64,000 bases of DNA. Source: Mya arenaria (Eukaryota; Mollusca; Bivalvia; Myida; Myidae). The stretch spans positions 30,374,932 through 30,438,931 of the forward strand of contig NC_069132.1 in assembly GCF_026914265.1 (NCBI RefSeq). Reading direction: 5' to 3'. Position numbers and translations under genes: made by a program. The notes beneath the pieces are model-generated. The model worked only from the letters and a program-made list of their open reading frames with translations, was not told the DNA's origin and did not search any database. Shown here in pieces: positions 12,640 through 26,035 of this stretch; the stretch's first letter is position 1, and every line of letters begins with the position of its first letter.

Positions 12640-15110
12640 TTCATTGTTTAAGATTTTATTAATATATTACATGACATAAAAATGTATACAATAGTATAAG
12701 CATTGTTATACACTATAAATGATTAAACATCGTGAAAAAAAAGTATATGAATATAAGCAATATATGTTGGAATAAAGTCATCAGCAAATGTTTTTTAAAG
12801 CAAGGGTATTTGCATACAACAGTATGTTTAATTTTACTTTCTCTTACATTTTTTTTTATTTTACTGCCCAATTCTGTATATTTTGTGTCAGCAGAGTTGC
12901 TAAACAAATAAATAGAACACTTTGAATAGTCGTTTTAAGTTTGTTTGTCCTCATATATGACGTGATATATCTTATACCCTTCATTTGATAAAAAAAAACT
13001 ATTTTTAAACATTTTTTTGTATGAGGCATGTTTAACATATTCAACAAATTGCATCAGCACCTTGAATGGTGGTAAAAGTACCGGAATGGTCAAGTACATG
13101 CTTTGGTAAAGTTAACGAATGGTGAAGTACATGCCTTGAGGTACAATGGCTTATTACGAGCATCAATTTCGTTTCTATTACATCTGTACATAATTTAAGT
13201 TCTTTTAATATTCTCCACAGTCATATTAAAAGGGTAGATACATGTACATCAAACCACATAAATAATAATTCTCCTAACACAAAGATTTTCCGGACACCAT
13301 ATTTTGTGAACACGTGTACGGCAATTCGAGTCCTCTTCTAAGTAAGTTTGTCAATTCCACACAACCGTTGCAACACGCTGCAAATGGGCTGATAAGCACA
13401 TATAGAATTGCACATAAAAATCCAATAGGAAATCCGAAGAAAAATAGGATTAAGAACCAAATAATGCTCCAAAACCATCTGCAGTCCGCCATATTGAAAG
13501 TCCAGTTCCGCTCAGGAATTCAAAACGAAGCTATGATCAACCTGGAAATAAAAGTCATGCGTGTTGAAATACGTCATATTATGATGTAAATGTATTTTAT
13601 TAAAGTAACGCCATTGACACCCATCAAAGCACGTTGGTCAAACATACATAACAAAGATTTATTTTTAAATTTATAATAATAACAACATCATAGCCATACA
13701 CAATGACTTACGTTGAAAAAAGTCGTATAACTATAAGTACATACACAGTTTTATAAGGAAGAAAATGTATCACTGCCAGTTTCTATTTGTATTACAACAG
13801 TATGCAAAGTGAATCTACTTCCTACTTTTTCTTTAAATTAAAGTACTCCTGTCTTTGTTTCTTTCTTGCCTTTTCTTGCATTGTAATTTTCATCATTAAA
13901 CCATTGTTTTTTGTTTTGATTTATTGTGTATATATACTTGTCAAACCTTTTTATCATTAATTGTTTTCCTATCTTTGTCGAATATGTTTATTACTCAATT
14001 TTGTATAATTTCCATAAATGCTGTTACTGACTCATCGACGGTTGTATTATGAATCTTGTCGCTCAATGAAGCTAATCCGATACAACACCTTAAACCACGA
14101 ATTGGCACATGCGTAGCACATAAAGACGTCCATTACTACATGTGGTCAATGATGTTGCGGGTAAATCAATTATGGTGTTTGCATTATTGTAGGCCAATGA
14201 CAATCAAAGATTGTTCAAATGTTCTGTTCATAAACTTGACGTGGATCGATTCAAACGAATGCATCAACAAACAACAATAAAGATACCAATTTCGAAGAAC
14301 TACCTCGCCTTGTGATCGCGGTGTGCCCGCTCTATATTCTGTAGATTACCAAAATTGAACTGCAACCTAAACATAGAGCCGTTTCACTAAGATGCAAGTC
14401 GTTAACAATGATATGTTAAGAGATCCTATGTCAGAGTCACAATATAACGATTAAGTGCAAAGCACATGTACTCATCATCCAAGTATGGAGTATTTGCTTC
14501 CTGAACAAGTTTTTTTATGTGGTTTTATAAAACTAGATTTTTTCACTTTACTTTGTGTTTCAGTAAAACGAATAAACTACCGTAATTTTACGTTTACAAT
14601 TAGTGAGAAAACAACCATCCATCATACGTCTCTACTAAAACAGACTTGCACATCCATCCAATAAATATATGTAATATTAACGAAGTTCTAAAGATTCAAA
14701 AGCTAATACAAAACTACCTGTAGTAAGGAGGTTATCCAACTTGCAATAAATACCAAGGTTTGCAAGGAAAATCGTTACGATGTGATCGCGCAACGTCCGG
14801 GAGTGAAACAGATGAATAATGATTGTGTTTCGACTTCCCCCTGTGTTAAACTCTCTATGTACAGTGTTGCACACTCACTATCGACGTTTATATGAGCATT
14901 TATACAAACGGTATGAGTGTGTGCGACATAATCACATCGTTTAAGTAATACTGTTGCTATGCTTCCTCGGTATGATATTCTTATTATTTGTAAAAATGGA
15001 CATAAGCAAAATATACAGCCGTGCTCAGCTCTGTGCGTAATTGTGGTCATACCGGGTTGAATTCTGTGACCACAGAGAGCTATCATCGGGTAGTCAAACT
15101 CATACACTTA
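12640..15110. repeat. Tandem segmental duplication, copy 1
   Basis: Blocks in this segment recur in order at 15590-18700. Examples are the AATAGTATAAGCATTGTTAT region (12690 vs 15620), the small membrane-protein gene (13274 vs 16127), a CATCCAAGT..GAAGTATTTGCTTCCTGAA-like block (14475 vs 18265), and a GATCGCGCAAC.TCCGG block (14780 vs 18547). Non-coding parts have diverged clearly while the coding part is well kept. Confidence 0.75.
13274..13492 (-). CDS. Small two-helix cysteine-containing membrane protein, copy A
   Basis: A single-exon frame of 72 residues from MADC to a stop after GKSLC. Residues 6-24 (WFWSIIWFLILFFFGFPIG) and roughly 25-40 are hydrophobic, giving one long or two short membrane segments. 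A cysteine cluster (AACCNGC) and a polar tail with conserved CSQNMVSGK follow. The second copy at 16127-16345 is identical at 66 of 72 positions, which supports real coding. I do not recognise the family. Introns in the 5' leader cannot be excluded. Confidence 0.7.
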   Translation of the reverse strand: MADCRWFWSIIWFLILFFFGFPIGFLCAILYVLISPFAACCNGCVELTNLLRRGLELPYTCSQNMVSGKSLC

Positions 15111-16126
15111 TCTTAAGTATTATTTAAAGAGAAGCTATGAAAAAATCTATGTATATCGAACTAAAAAAGTCGGACGAAGAATCATTCTTTATGCATGCGG
15201 CGGTCACACATTGTTGGTTATGGCTCCCGTTTGAGAACAGACAGCGCTACGACACTAAAAGAGAAAAAAGTCTGTTGACTATCCTCAATGATCTGGAATG
15301 TCTTATCATTGCTTGAATGAGGTCGTATACGTTCGGAACAGAGTCCTACGGATCGGGAATGGTTCGGAGAGGTCTGCCATATATTCCCGACAGTAAGGTG
15401 CGCCCCGTAACTTTCGGCGGCCTATTTTGTCTAGTCGGACTTCAATTTAGACTGTTTTGAGAGGTCCTCCTGTATCGGATCAAAACCGTAATCATGTCCG
15501 GTGTTGTCTGGATAGTCTGGACTTTTTTTAGCAGTTTTACAAGTGACAGCTGTTTTCAAGTCAGTGAAAAAGTATTCATTTCACCATTGCTTAATTTTTT
15601 ATTGCCATACGAGTATACACAATAGTATAAGTAATGTTATACACTAGAATTGATTAAAATTTAATGTATAAAACCATAAGCATTATATGTTGGGGTAAAA
15701 TGATGAATTCTTAAATAACAAGTGTTTTGGAGCAAGGAGTTGGGCCTGATATCTTGTCTAACCTAATGTATAATTTTACTCTCGTGGGGAGTTTTTTTTT
15801 CACAAATTTATTTTGTATTGATCAGCTGCATTGCTTAGAAAATAAATGTGTACTTTCGTCATATGTTATGCTAGTGATATATCGCCCATCTAACGAACCT
15901 TTTATTTCAACACTTTATATGAGGCATGATGTACATGTACAGTAAACAAACTTCATTAGCATATTTAATGATGATAACGTATGATAGAGTATGATAGACT
16001 ACATGCATGCCTGGTAGAAGAGCTTTATATGAGCATCGGCTAATTTCGTGACTAAACATCTTCTTCACAGTCGCATTAAATACGCTGATTCTTGTACACG
16101 TATTAACCACATATATAAGATTTCTC

Positions 16127-16345
16127 TTAACACAAAGGTTTTCCGGACACCATATTTTGAGAACAAGTAAACGGCAATTCAAGTCCTCTTCTAAGTAAGT
16201 TTGTCAATTCCACACAACCGTTGCAACACGCTGCAAACGGGCTGATAAGCACATATAAAATTGCACATAGAAACCCAATAGGAAATCCGAAGAAGATTAG
16301 AACAATGAACCAAATGATGCTCCAAAACCACCCGCAGTCCGCCAT
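16127..16345 (-). CDS. Small two-helix cysteine-containing membrane protein, copy B
   Basis: 72 residues, MADCGWFWSIIWF to GKPLC, paralogue of 13274-13492. It differs at six positions (R5G, three conservative swaps in the membrane segment, Y59F and S70P by alignment). The cysteine cluster and the CSQNMVSGK tail are unchanged. Conservation of the frame against diverged flanks suggests both copies are under selection. Function unknown. Confidence 0.7.
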   Translation of the reverse strand: MADCGWFWSIIWFIVLIFFGFPIGFLCAILYVLISPFAACCNGCVELTNLLRRGLELPFTCSQNMVSGKPLC

Positions 16346-17120
16346 ATTGTTACGTCACACCTGCAAGTATTTTTTCTCGGTTGAAATCAGGCTATAGGCC
16401 ACCTGCAAAAAAAGAGTCAAACATCCGCTTTAAAAAAGGCTTGTATAACAATTGCTGGAAAATAAGCTTGCCAATTCATAGTCGTGAAAGGCTGGATTAA
16501 GATTGAAGGTGACGCCATATAATCATTTACAAGCTGATGGCTGATTATTTATATGTAAACAGTAAACAAATCATACGGAACCAAATCTATAGTTCAGCAG
16601 TTTGAGTTTCTGTTGTTGTTGTTTTTGTTTTTTAAAACCGAATTCGGTTATAATATGACGTCATATTTTGCAATCTTTCGAGGCTGAAAAAAGCTTATTT
16701 TTTACATGTTCCATCTGTACACATCAAGTCCTTTCAATTGATACCAACCGACAAGTGGTTACCAGACATTCATTTATTTTTAAAGGAACGCAATTGACAC
16801 CCACACATTAAGACACCTCGGTTAATTAGAGCTGCACTTTCACAGATTAACAGTTTTGGCATTTGTTTTATTTTTTTCCTCAGAATCAGCTGTTGTTTTT
16901 TTGCATCAATGCCTTCGATCCAGTGTTACAATATAGCTCACAGTAGAACAGATCTCAACTGTTTGGAAATCTGCCGAATTTTGTTTGCTTTTAGCCATAC
17001 ACCATACAATTTAGAATAGAAATACGAAAAACAGCGATTTGATATTTTGTTAGCAGTCTTATACCACTGTTTCCCAGACATTTTGCAGACGATTTTGGAT
17101 CATTTCAAGATAAAAAAATA

Positions 17121-17810
17121 AACAAGAGGGCCTAGATGGACTTCATCGCTCACCTGATTGGACAAATGGTTCTAAAGTTATTGATCGGAGGTGAAATTAT
17201 AATAAATCCTGTTTTTGTATTAAAACATGTGTATTTGTTTAAAAAGTTATTTTACTTGTTACAAAACAGAACATTGTTATTGTGAATGACCTCAAGAGGT
17301 TTGAAGTCGATATAATCAATGACTTGAAAAACAATAAAATAATTATAAATAATTGGGAAAAATGAGGAACATTTATGTGAAAATATTTCGAAAACGGGGC
17401 AATGGTTTCTAAAGAGAAGTTTTCCGTCTAGACATACATTGTTTCGTGAAAACTAGCCTCGCCCTTTGCGGCCATGACTTTTTATTAATCACAATATTAT
17501 TAATTATAAATATATATAAATTATTTTAGAATCGGACCAGCGGATTATGAAGATAAGTTTTCCATATAGTGATATAGTGAAAAGTAGCCCCGCCCCCTGG
17601 TAGCAATGTTTTTTTACGAATCAACACACGGTGAAATAATTTGATACAGGGCAACTTTCTGTGAAATTATTTTTAAATCGGGCCAGAGAAGATTTTCCTT
17701 TTTTAATTTCGGTTTAGGATTAGGATTACCAATGGAACATTCATGTGGACGGACGGACGACGACGGACAATGACCCTATCACACTTCGTGCTTACGTGGG
17801 CTAAAACAGT
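17121..17810 (+). mobile_element. Dispersed bivalve-type repeat with GCTCACCTG / inverted end
   Basis: The element begins AACAAGAGGGCCTAGATGG, followed by TCGCTCACCTG. It ends with GGACGGACGACGACGGACAA and CACTTCGTGCTTACGTGGGC, a degenerate inverted match to the start. This start and end combination is typical of a non-autonomous repeat common in bivalve genomes. It contains no long frame and is present in only one of the two tandem segments. Confidence 0.65.
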
Positions 17811-19840
17811 TGTCAAAACTGTCAATCTTAAAGAGTGCAGCTTTAACAATAAACCCTGATCACACAATACGTACAATAATACTACCCATGGACGAGCGGT
17901 GGAAAATCAATGTTCAAATGTTCTGTAGCAGTTTTACCATTGTGATGTAACAGATGCTAGTCTTGAACAATGCAGGCTTTATATTGATCCATGTGTCACA
18001 ATTCACAGGATAATGCAATAGCGGATCTAGGGGGCTCATCCGGCGCCCCCTCCCCCTAAACGCACCATTTCGGACAAGATATTGTTAACAGTTTTTCTTT
18101 GGGTGTACCCATAAGCACCCATGCTCACACTTTAAACCAAATACATTTCGGTTCTGAGAAAAGAGGGCAAGTCAAAAGGTTACGCCCTTAAGTTACGCCC
18201 ACTCAAACGTCAACTCCTGGAGACGCCTCTTATTAAGTGTTGCAAACCACATGTACATTGTACTCACCATCCAAGTGTGAAGTATTTGCTTCCTGAATGA
18301 TTTATCGGATCTATCAACCTATTTTTTCTGAACTTCACTTGATGTATAAGTAAAACGAAGTGAGAAAACAATTATCCATCACACGTCTACAGGTACTAAA
18401 AATACTAACACAGTTAATAAGTCACACATATGTATGCTATCGACTAAGCTCTAAAAGATTTCAAAGCTTGTATAAATACCTTGTTGTATGGATGTTATAT
18501 CCCTCTTGCAATAACTATCAAAGTGCCAGGAACGCCGTTGAGATATGATCGCGCAACATCCGGGGAAAAAACGGTTGAATGATGATTGTTTTTTAATACA
18601 ATCTGCAGTGTTACTCACTTAAACGCTGTGATCGACGTTTATACGTGCATTTATACAAACGACCTGAGTGGGTGCTAGGTAAATTAAGTTATGTTGTTGC
18701 TTTACTTTTATACGTGAAGTGATTGATATATTCAATGCTTGAGTTTCAGCGAACTAATGACCTAACGATTATACTTTCGCTAAAGCTACAATTAAGTCAC
18801 TTGCAAACATTTTTAATCGAATGTGAGAGTACCACTACAGTCCCTTATCAGAGTATACCTATACAATTATTATTGCCAGAGCAATTGGTATTGTTACACA
18901 TGTGAAACAAATATACATCTTGAACGGTTACCAGTGACAAAGGTAATTGCACGCTTTCAAAGCCAATAAGAATACCAAGGCTGCCACAAAAGCTCGATTT
19001 AAAAAAACAACAACAAAAACAACAACTCAAAACTAATATTAAACTTAAGGGATGGCTTGCAGGGGCGAATTCGAGAGTTCGCGTGAGAGCGGCACACTTT
19101 GAAAGTGCAAGAAAGAACGTACGCTTCCTTCCCCAAAAATACGAACACTGCATGTGGTTAATGACTTAATTGGGGCTTAAAGTCGTCCCTAAGGAAATAT
19201 TGAGACATTTGAGTCTGGAATGTTGCATTCAAGTCCATTATTTTCACTTTGTTACTCAGTTATTGATATAAAAAAGCAAACTTTAACCATTTTAGAGGGG
19301 GTCCCGTTTAAATTCGCTAGTGGCTTTAATATTAAAGTTCTTGTGCATACTATCAAAAGAAGTCTGACCTCTTTTATGTACATGAAGTTATACAATTTAT
19401 GACCCTTGAAGTTTGAACAATCTTCATTTAGATACTAAGTTTAAAATTCAATGTAATAATTTAAACAGATTTCCAATCTTCCTATCTTACAAGCGAGTGA
19501 CATTTTTATTTTTTTGGAACCTTTATTGCAATAATGATTTTTTGGAACCTTTATTGCAGTAAGGATAAGCATCTAGATATTTTAAATATCTAATATATAT
19601 CAACTGTTCATTTTGCAAGCACTGACATGGGGTTATACGGTCAGTATAGAGACTTTTTGTTGTGTCACTCTTACTCCAGTATCAAATTTTCAAAACGTTG
19701 ATCTTCTATTTCATGTTGTGCGTGACTCGACACAATTCCAGGTGGGCGGATGAAATACATGAATCTAGTTACCGTTAAATCTTATTGTAAACGATACACA
19801 TGAAACCGGAGTATGGGTTCTAAGGAGTACATGCATACTT

Positions 19841-20065
19841 CAGGCGCGTAGCTGTCTATACGCGAGTATGCGGCCGACTCCACATGATTCTGACAAAAAA
19901 AATCAGCCTAAGTTGCAGTATGCGTATTTGACTACATGATCCTAACACTGTTTATTTTACAATACTAACACAAGCACCTCACAACGCCCAGAATGCACCA
20001 TGGTTTTCAAAATTTTCCGAGCACAATTATGAATCCTCATGAATAGAGGGCTAGATACGCCCCTG
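19841..20065 (+). mobile_element. Short MITE with CAGGCGCGTAGC terminal inverted repeats
   Basis: The ends read CAGGCGCGTAGCT and ...AGATACGCCCCTG. TACTT flanks both sides and may be the target duplication. An inverted relative lies at 46657-46916, sharing internal blocks such as the TGCAGTATGCGTA region. Confidence 0.65.
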
Positions 20066-21408
20066 TACTTGCTCATCTAAACCAGTTACCCAAACAATGT
20101 GCAATAAGATGGTGTATGTGTGTATGCATATGCAATAGAAGGGACACAACCTGAACTCAACATTAGTGTTTCAGCTAGTTATAGAAGGATGCTGCACCAT
20201 CAAATTTGGTACCTCAAGATAGCATGGGCACCCTTCTACCTTCCTAAAATTTAAGATAATCACATTTAATGTTTTGAACATACGTTTTATTATGGTTATG
20301 AATACATTCAAATTTTACTATACAGTTGAAACCTTATATTTCTTCAAATTCAGTTCCTTCCATTTTTCTGGAATTATCAATTTTTCATCTTTTTACAGCC
20401 TGACACAATTGGCCCTTTTCATGCCCCTACCACCCTGTCCATTGTAAAACCTGGTTAAAACTTTGAACATGTGTGAGCAAACTCATTTTGATGCAGCATA
20501 TATTAAAATATATATATTCAAACTTGAGACTGTATCAGGATATGTTCCAATTACTCATGATGCCATCTGCACGGCAATGCAAGGATTCCTCATGAATGTA
20601 GCTCCACTTAGGCACTAGTCCCCGGCATGCACATGATTTTTAAAAATGCATTTATAACTTGTTAGCATTTTTTTATCTATTTTTCAGAGTGGAAAACACA
20701 CATGCCGCATTAAAAAAAGATTGTGAAGCAGTATGCAGCATCAATGCGCCAATGCCTTCAGAAGGGCTAACCTTAGCAAACGTTTGTTTTGAATCCCAGT
20801 ACATATACTTTAAGCGGGGAACCAATCAGCAAACGTTCAACACAAACATGTTTACTGAACGCTTGGCAGCTGGTCTTCCTATGCCCCTGTTCCTTTAAGT
20901 TAACAATGAGTTTTATCATTTTATTTTTGCATTTTAACAAATCAGAACAAAAAATATCACAAACACATGTACACATTGTAGGAGAACTGACATTACTATC
21001 ACTGCAAATGGCCTGTACAATATATTTGAAAACATTGAACAAGCTTTGTTTCTTATACTAAATAAAAATAAACTTTCTCCATATTTTTTTATGAGCATAG
21101 AAATAGTTTTATGATGTAAACATAACAGTTAACCATTACTTTGTATTTCAGTTACAGTATGATGATGATGTTGACAGTTATTTTCATAATAATTAGGATC
21201 ATTGTTGAAATAATTTTTGATTCATTATCAACAGTGTTCGAAATTAACACACAAGTTAAATGCCTTCAAGGCATGGTAAAATTCTGAATTTAATTTAGCA
21301 CATACATACACACATTCAGTTTGAAAGATCATCATTTATGTAGAACCATATTTCCAAAGGTCTGTAGAAGATCTTTGCTCTTAGTTGATCACAGAGTTGA
21401 TACTTCTA

Positions 21409-23130
21409 TCACATGGTCTTCACTTTCTTTATTTCCTTATACAAAACAGTCTCTTGAACTGAAAAATATGAACAATAACATATATAAAATCTGCAACAAA
21501 ATAATAATGAAAAAATATTTATCATAATCAATCATTACAATAGATTGAGTATATAGCTATGATGCTTCATAAAACATATAAATATCGTATTCAAATTAAA
21601 CAATAAACACTGTGAATATGTAAATATCATCTTAAACAGAACAGTTGAGTATTGAGAACAGTATATTTGGAATAACTTTATAGCAGACATGACTTTATTT
21701 TTAATTATTATACGTCACTTCTATAGAACATGTAGTTAAAACGCCAGGGCAATGTTTTCGACTATGACCCTGCACTTCAACCCACTGCCACATTGTTACC
21801 CTCTGATGTGATGAAATTGACAATATGCTGTGAACGTGCAAATACCACTCAGAATCGGGCAATAGTTCAGATGTCATCCATCCACCTCAGGACAACAATT
21901 TTGACTGTTACCCAAATAACCATGAAAAAACTGTATATTATTGAATTTATATATAAACAAGTACTCTAACAGAAATAATACCTAATGGGTCTTTGGCTAG
22001 ACATTCCATTTTCCCTTCTTGTTTGGGTCGCATTCGAATAATCTTGTGGCCTGTTCCTGCCGTACTCCTTAAAGCAACCATCAACATCCTGAAACATGTT
22101 GAACACTATTATTTTAAAGAACAGAGATCTCACATCAAAACAAGAACTTGCATAAAAAAGCAACCATCAAGGATGCAAACCAGTTACATTGGTGTAAACC
22201 AAAGTGCTCATTTTATGGCAAAGGATGTTATGAAAATGAGGGACTGTTGATTTGAGGAAGGTAAAAAGAGTTAGGTTACTGGTAGATTGCATTAGTTTGG
22301 TAGAATTTACTATTGGTCTCTCAACTGTGGATACAACTACAATGTATGAAGATGTAGAAATGTGACTAACTTTCTTCAATATCTTCCCTTGAACAGATTG
22401 TTTTGGTTACATACACAAGTAGCAATTTACACTTTTGTTATTTAAGAGTAGTGGGGAATATTTTCAGGAAATCAACTGATATTACTGGTATTAGGCATTA
22501 TATTTTATTATTTTTATTTTAGGTTAGACCCAGCATATGCCCTAGCCTGTTTGTATTATTCAACCAAACTGATGCATTCTAGCTAAGCTTACTGTGGTTG
22601 GTGCTTAATAAATTATTTCAGAAGTCATGGTTGATAGCAACATAAATTGATAAGCCCTGCCTTATCTGAGCCCTGCCTTATCTGATATAATTGGTCAATA
22701 GGTATCAACGAGTTTGTTCAGCTGGCGGTAAGCGTAATAAAATAAAGGCCCTAAATTTCTATTTAATGTGGTCCTATTTACAAGATACAAAAAATCTTTA
22801 TTTAAAGTCAGTTATGTGTTAACAAGAAACAATAGCTCAATGAGCTATTTTCCGACATTTATAATAATTTCTGCCAGGCATTTAGAAATGCAATATTACC
22901 ACTGGTTTTCAAGTATTTATGATTCTAACTCACAGAACACGTACCATACATTGTCAATGAGGGAAATATCTTATAAGGGACTTGATTGAAACAACTATAA
23001 TGAGCAATTTGCTTTTGATTGTCGCGAAAATATATGACAAACTGGTTTACTGCAATTCAAATTCATAAGGAGCATATGAACTTTATACAAATAGAAAGCT
23101 TTTGACTTACTTTATCTTCTCTTTGGCCAT
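21409..23130 (-). CDS. MRPL33: Mitochondrial large-subunit ribosomal protein bL33m, three coding exons
   Basis: Coding exons on the minus strand are 23111-23130 (MAKEKI plus two bases), 21982-22088 and 21409-21458. Their phases join to a 58-residue protein. It starts MAKEKIK, as bacterial L33 often does, then has ..STAGTGHKIIRMRPK.. in the place of the family's S-AGTG motif, then KDPLVQETVLYKEIKK, matching the family's DPVV...V.Y.E.K block. The product is a small protein of the mitochondrial large ribosomal subunit. Donors (GTAAGT, GTATTA) and acceptors (TTTCAG) are good. The frame upstream of the ATG is also open back to a TAG near 23231. A further donor-like GTAAGT at about 23390 suggests an untranslated first exon. 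No annotation by long frames would find it, because the longest exon is 107 nt. Confidence 0.85.
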
Positions 23131-24044
23131 TTCGTATTTATGCAGTAACTTCTCCACAACAAGATAAAACTTCACTTTTTCTCGCAATGTCAATGCATGG
23201 TCGTTTTTATTTACCGTCAATATCAGCTAAACCGGTTTGAATCCAAACCCTTGGCACGATCATGTTGCGAAAACGTATTATTACATAAATGTGTGTTTTA
23301 TTTTTAAAGTTAATTGAAAGTATCCAATACCAATATCGTTCGTTTTAAGGAATAAAAACAGGGGCTGATTTTTAACGGCAAACTTACATGACCAATTCGT
23401 ATAAATAACCTAACCGGAACGCCTCCCGTCCTCATCCCAAAGTATTTGACCGACCCTGCTTAGAACTATGCTTGCGATTCAGAAAGTCTGTCATCATATA
23501 CCGGTATATACCGTATACAGCGTTTTCCACCGATGGATGGAGCGGTTGGGTGATTTTGACAAGCCAAGTGTGACCGCCACCCGGGAAATTATGCTGAGTA
23601 TTTGCAATTCATCATAAGCAGGATCGCACATGTACTTCGGGCACTTTCAGATTAATACGCATGCCAACTTAATATAGCCGTCCACATGAAATGTTTCCGT
23701 GAATTGTAACACCTCAGTTTGTTGAATGCGATGGGATCTGCCCCCTCACGTTGGAAAGTTTTTGAAAAATACAGTAATGATCAGAACCGGTTTCAAGCAT
23801 TCTTAGCTAACACTAACATTCAGCGAAATTACAAGATACTGAAGCCAGTAAATAATTCGATACTTAGTTCGTAAGTTATTGATACTTATTCTTGATAAAA
23901 AATGATGCCATTTTTATTTTAAGAAAAGGTTACACATAATGACACCATTTTAAGCTATGAAAGCATCATATTTACAATGCAGGCTTCTATTAACAGAAAC
24001 ATATCAATACTTATTAAAAACATTTGCACAATAATATTACATTT

Positions 24045-24865
24045 CATAATACCCCCATTACACTAGACGAAGGCCATAAAGACCGTTCTACGTCCTGGCA
24101 ATTCCGACGAACGCAGCGAAAATGCGGTCAAATTCTTGAAAAATGCTTAACTCAAGTTCATACAACGTCCTTACTGCGTCACTGCCAGACATTCACTGCA
24201 TCTCACACGTTTCAAATACAATCTTACTGCGCACACTTGACGCGCGCACCACGTCCAATGGGTTCTAAATACGATCACACTACGTCCAATGCGTTCTTTG
24301 TACGTTCTTACAGTAAAAACGTACAAAGAACGCATTGGACGTAGTGTGATCGTATGACTTGAGTTTATTTGTAAATGTGATCGAGATGGAATTACCGTGT
24401 TATTGTTATAACTGGCCTTTTTTCATTCATATCTAGTGTTGGTATAAAATGAAGCTATAGGGGAGATGAATCTCGTATTTATACAGGATCACCGTCCAGA
24501 ACCTGACAGGTCGTGGTAACCTGATACAAGCGCGTCTAAGACGTGTTAAGCACCGAAAGAACGTATTAACAAGCAAACGAGGCCTTAGAACTACAACATG
24601 GCCCGAACGTACCATAGTCGTAGTTAACGCGGGGAAAGGTTGTGGTGAGAACTTCATTGACGTAGCAAGAACGCAATGACAACTCAGAGACAGCGCGATG
24701 AGAATGCAGTTCCAACTAGGTTCCATGCCGTCGTTAATACATACGTTCTTATTAAGTTCTTACTACGTCCTGGTTCGACCACGTATTCACCACGTTTTTT
24801 TTAACAAGTTCAATGTCCGCTCACGTCCCTCACGTCCATAAAGACCATACCACGTCCTTATCGGT
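24045..24865. repeat. ACGTCC-rich dispersed element with a perfect 36-bp palindrome
   Basis: The block is richer in CG and ACGTC words than its surroundings. It starts near CCATAAAGACCGTTCTACGTCC and ends near a direct relative, CCATAAAGACCATACCACG. Within it, 24271-24306 and 24318-24353 are perfect reverse complements around an 11-nt loop. No long frame with domain features is present. It is probably a non-autonomous DNA element; its family is not recognised. Confidence 0.6.
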
Positions 24866-26027
24866 GTCTTCTGTGTTCCTTCTACGTTGACCAAAATGTG
24901 TTTTAGATGTGTTACAGTAGTATGTCGAATAGATTCAAATGTGATTTAATTTTGTCATTTTCGTTTTCAAAAAACATCTTACATTTACGCCATTTCTCTT
25001 ATGATGGATTATCGTGTTTAGACCAGCATTTTCGAGTTTTGAAAACAAGAATCTCATGCAGACACCGGCGATACAGAAGAGATTAACGTATGTCGAAACG
25101 TAACAATATATACATATATGTATATGTAAATTGCATCCTATAATTGATAAAATATCACAGGTGCTGAATATGTTATTAGTATGGGCATGATATGTTACAC
25201 ATTAACGACATAAAACTAAATGTGAATATTATAGTGAACTACACTAAGATGTGAAGAAAAAAATAACTAGCCGATGATGTTACAATGTTACATTTAATAT
25301 CCATACTTACGGCACATCATTTCAAGATTTTATTACAATAACATTAGGAACGTCAAATGTAATTTATCGGTGATACGGAATATCATATGTCTCGCAGCAT
25401 CTCAAGCACATCTATTGAAATAGAATAACTAATTTTCAGTCCTAAGAGCAAACAAATATACACTAGTCTGGAGGAATCATTGTCATTATTTCATGACCGC
25501 AATGTTCCAAGATTGAATCCAAAATATCCGTCATTTTACAATGTTACAAGTTATATCCATACAACATGCACATAATAAGACTTATTATCGGAGATCGGAA
25601 TATCATTTTTAACGCAGCATCTCAGGCACATGAATCGTAATAGAATAATTGACAAAACAACAGTCATGATTTTTAGTGATGAGAGCAAATTCGTCTTGAC
25701 GACTCATTGCCATCATCGACTTGAATATTTCAAAATATCCTCATTTTACTACACGTACTTTTATGATACACTAAGTTCTCATTGATCTTAAATGTTTAGT
25801 ATTGGTTTTAAAATAAAGTTGTATCGATCCAATCATCGTTACAAAGTGAGTAATAACTATAGAAGGCTTTATTTTTGTACATTGTACTAAGATATACGCA
25901 ATTTATGAACCCTCGGGTGCAAAATGAAAACCAAACTTTGACGAAACTTTGTAAGGCGCGGCCCCCACTTCCTACTTGCGTCACGAGGATCGGTCGGAAG
26001 TGGGAACCAAAAAGGACTGTCCCCTGG

Positions 26028-26035
26028 TATATAAA
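26028..26035 (+). promoter_or_regulatory. TATA box of the Gly/Tyr-rich secreted protein gene
   Basis: TATATAAA stands in GC-rich surroundings (CCCCTGG before, GCGAG after). Transcription would be expected to start about 30 bp on, near 26060, before a CAA-rich leader. A donor-like GTAAAT near 26142 and the TTTTGCAG acceptor at 26565-26572 suggest a leader intron. Confidence 0.7.

Larger units (their letters stand above)
15590..18700. repeat. Tandem segmental duplication, copy 2
   Basis: This is the second unit of the duplication described at 12640-15110. The spacing between matched blocks grows from about 2.85 kb on the gene side to about 3.8 kb on the right side, so this copy gained roughly 0.9 kb. 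A dispersed repeat at about 17121-17810 accounts for most of it. Confidence 0.7.
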
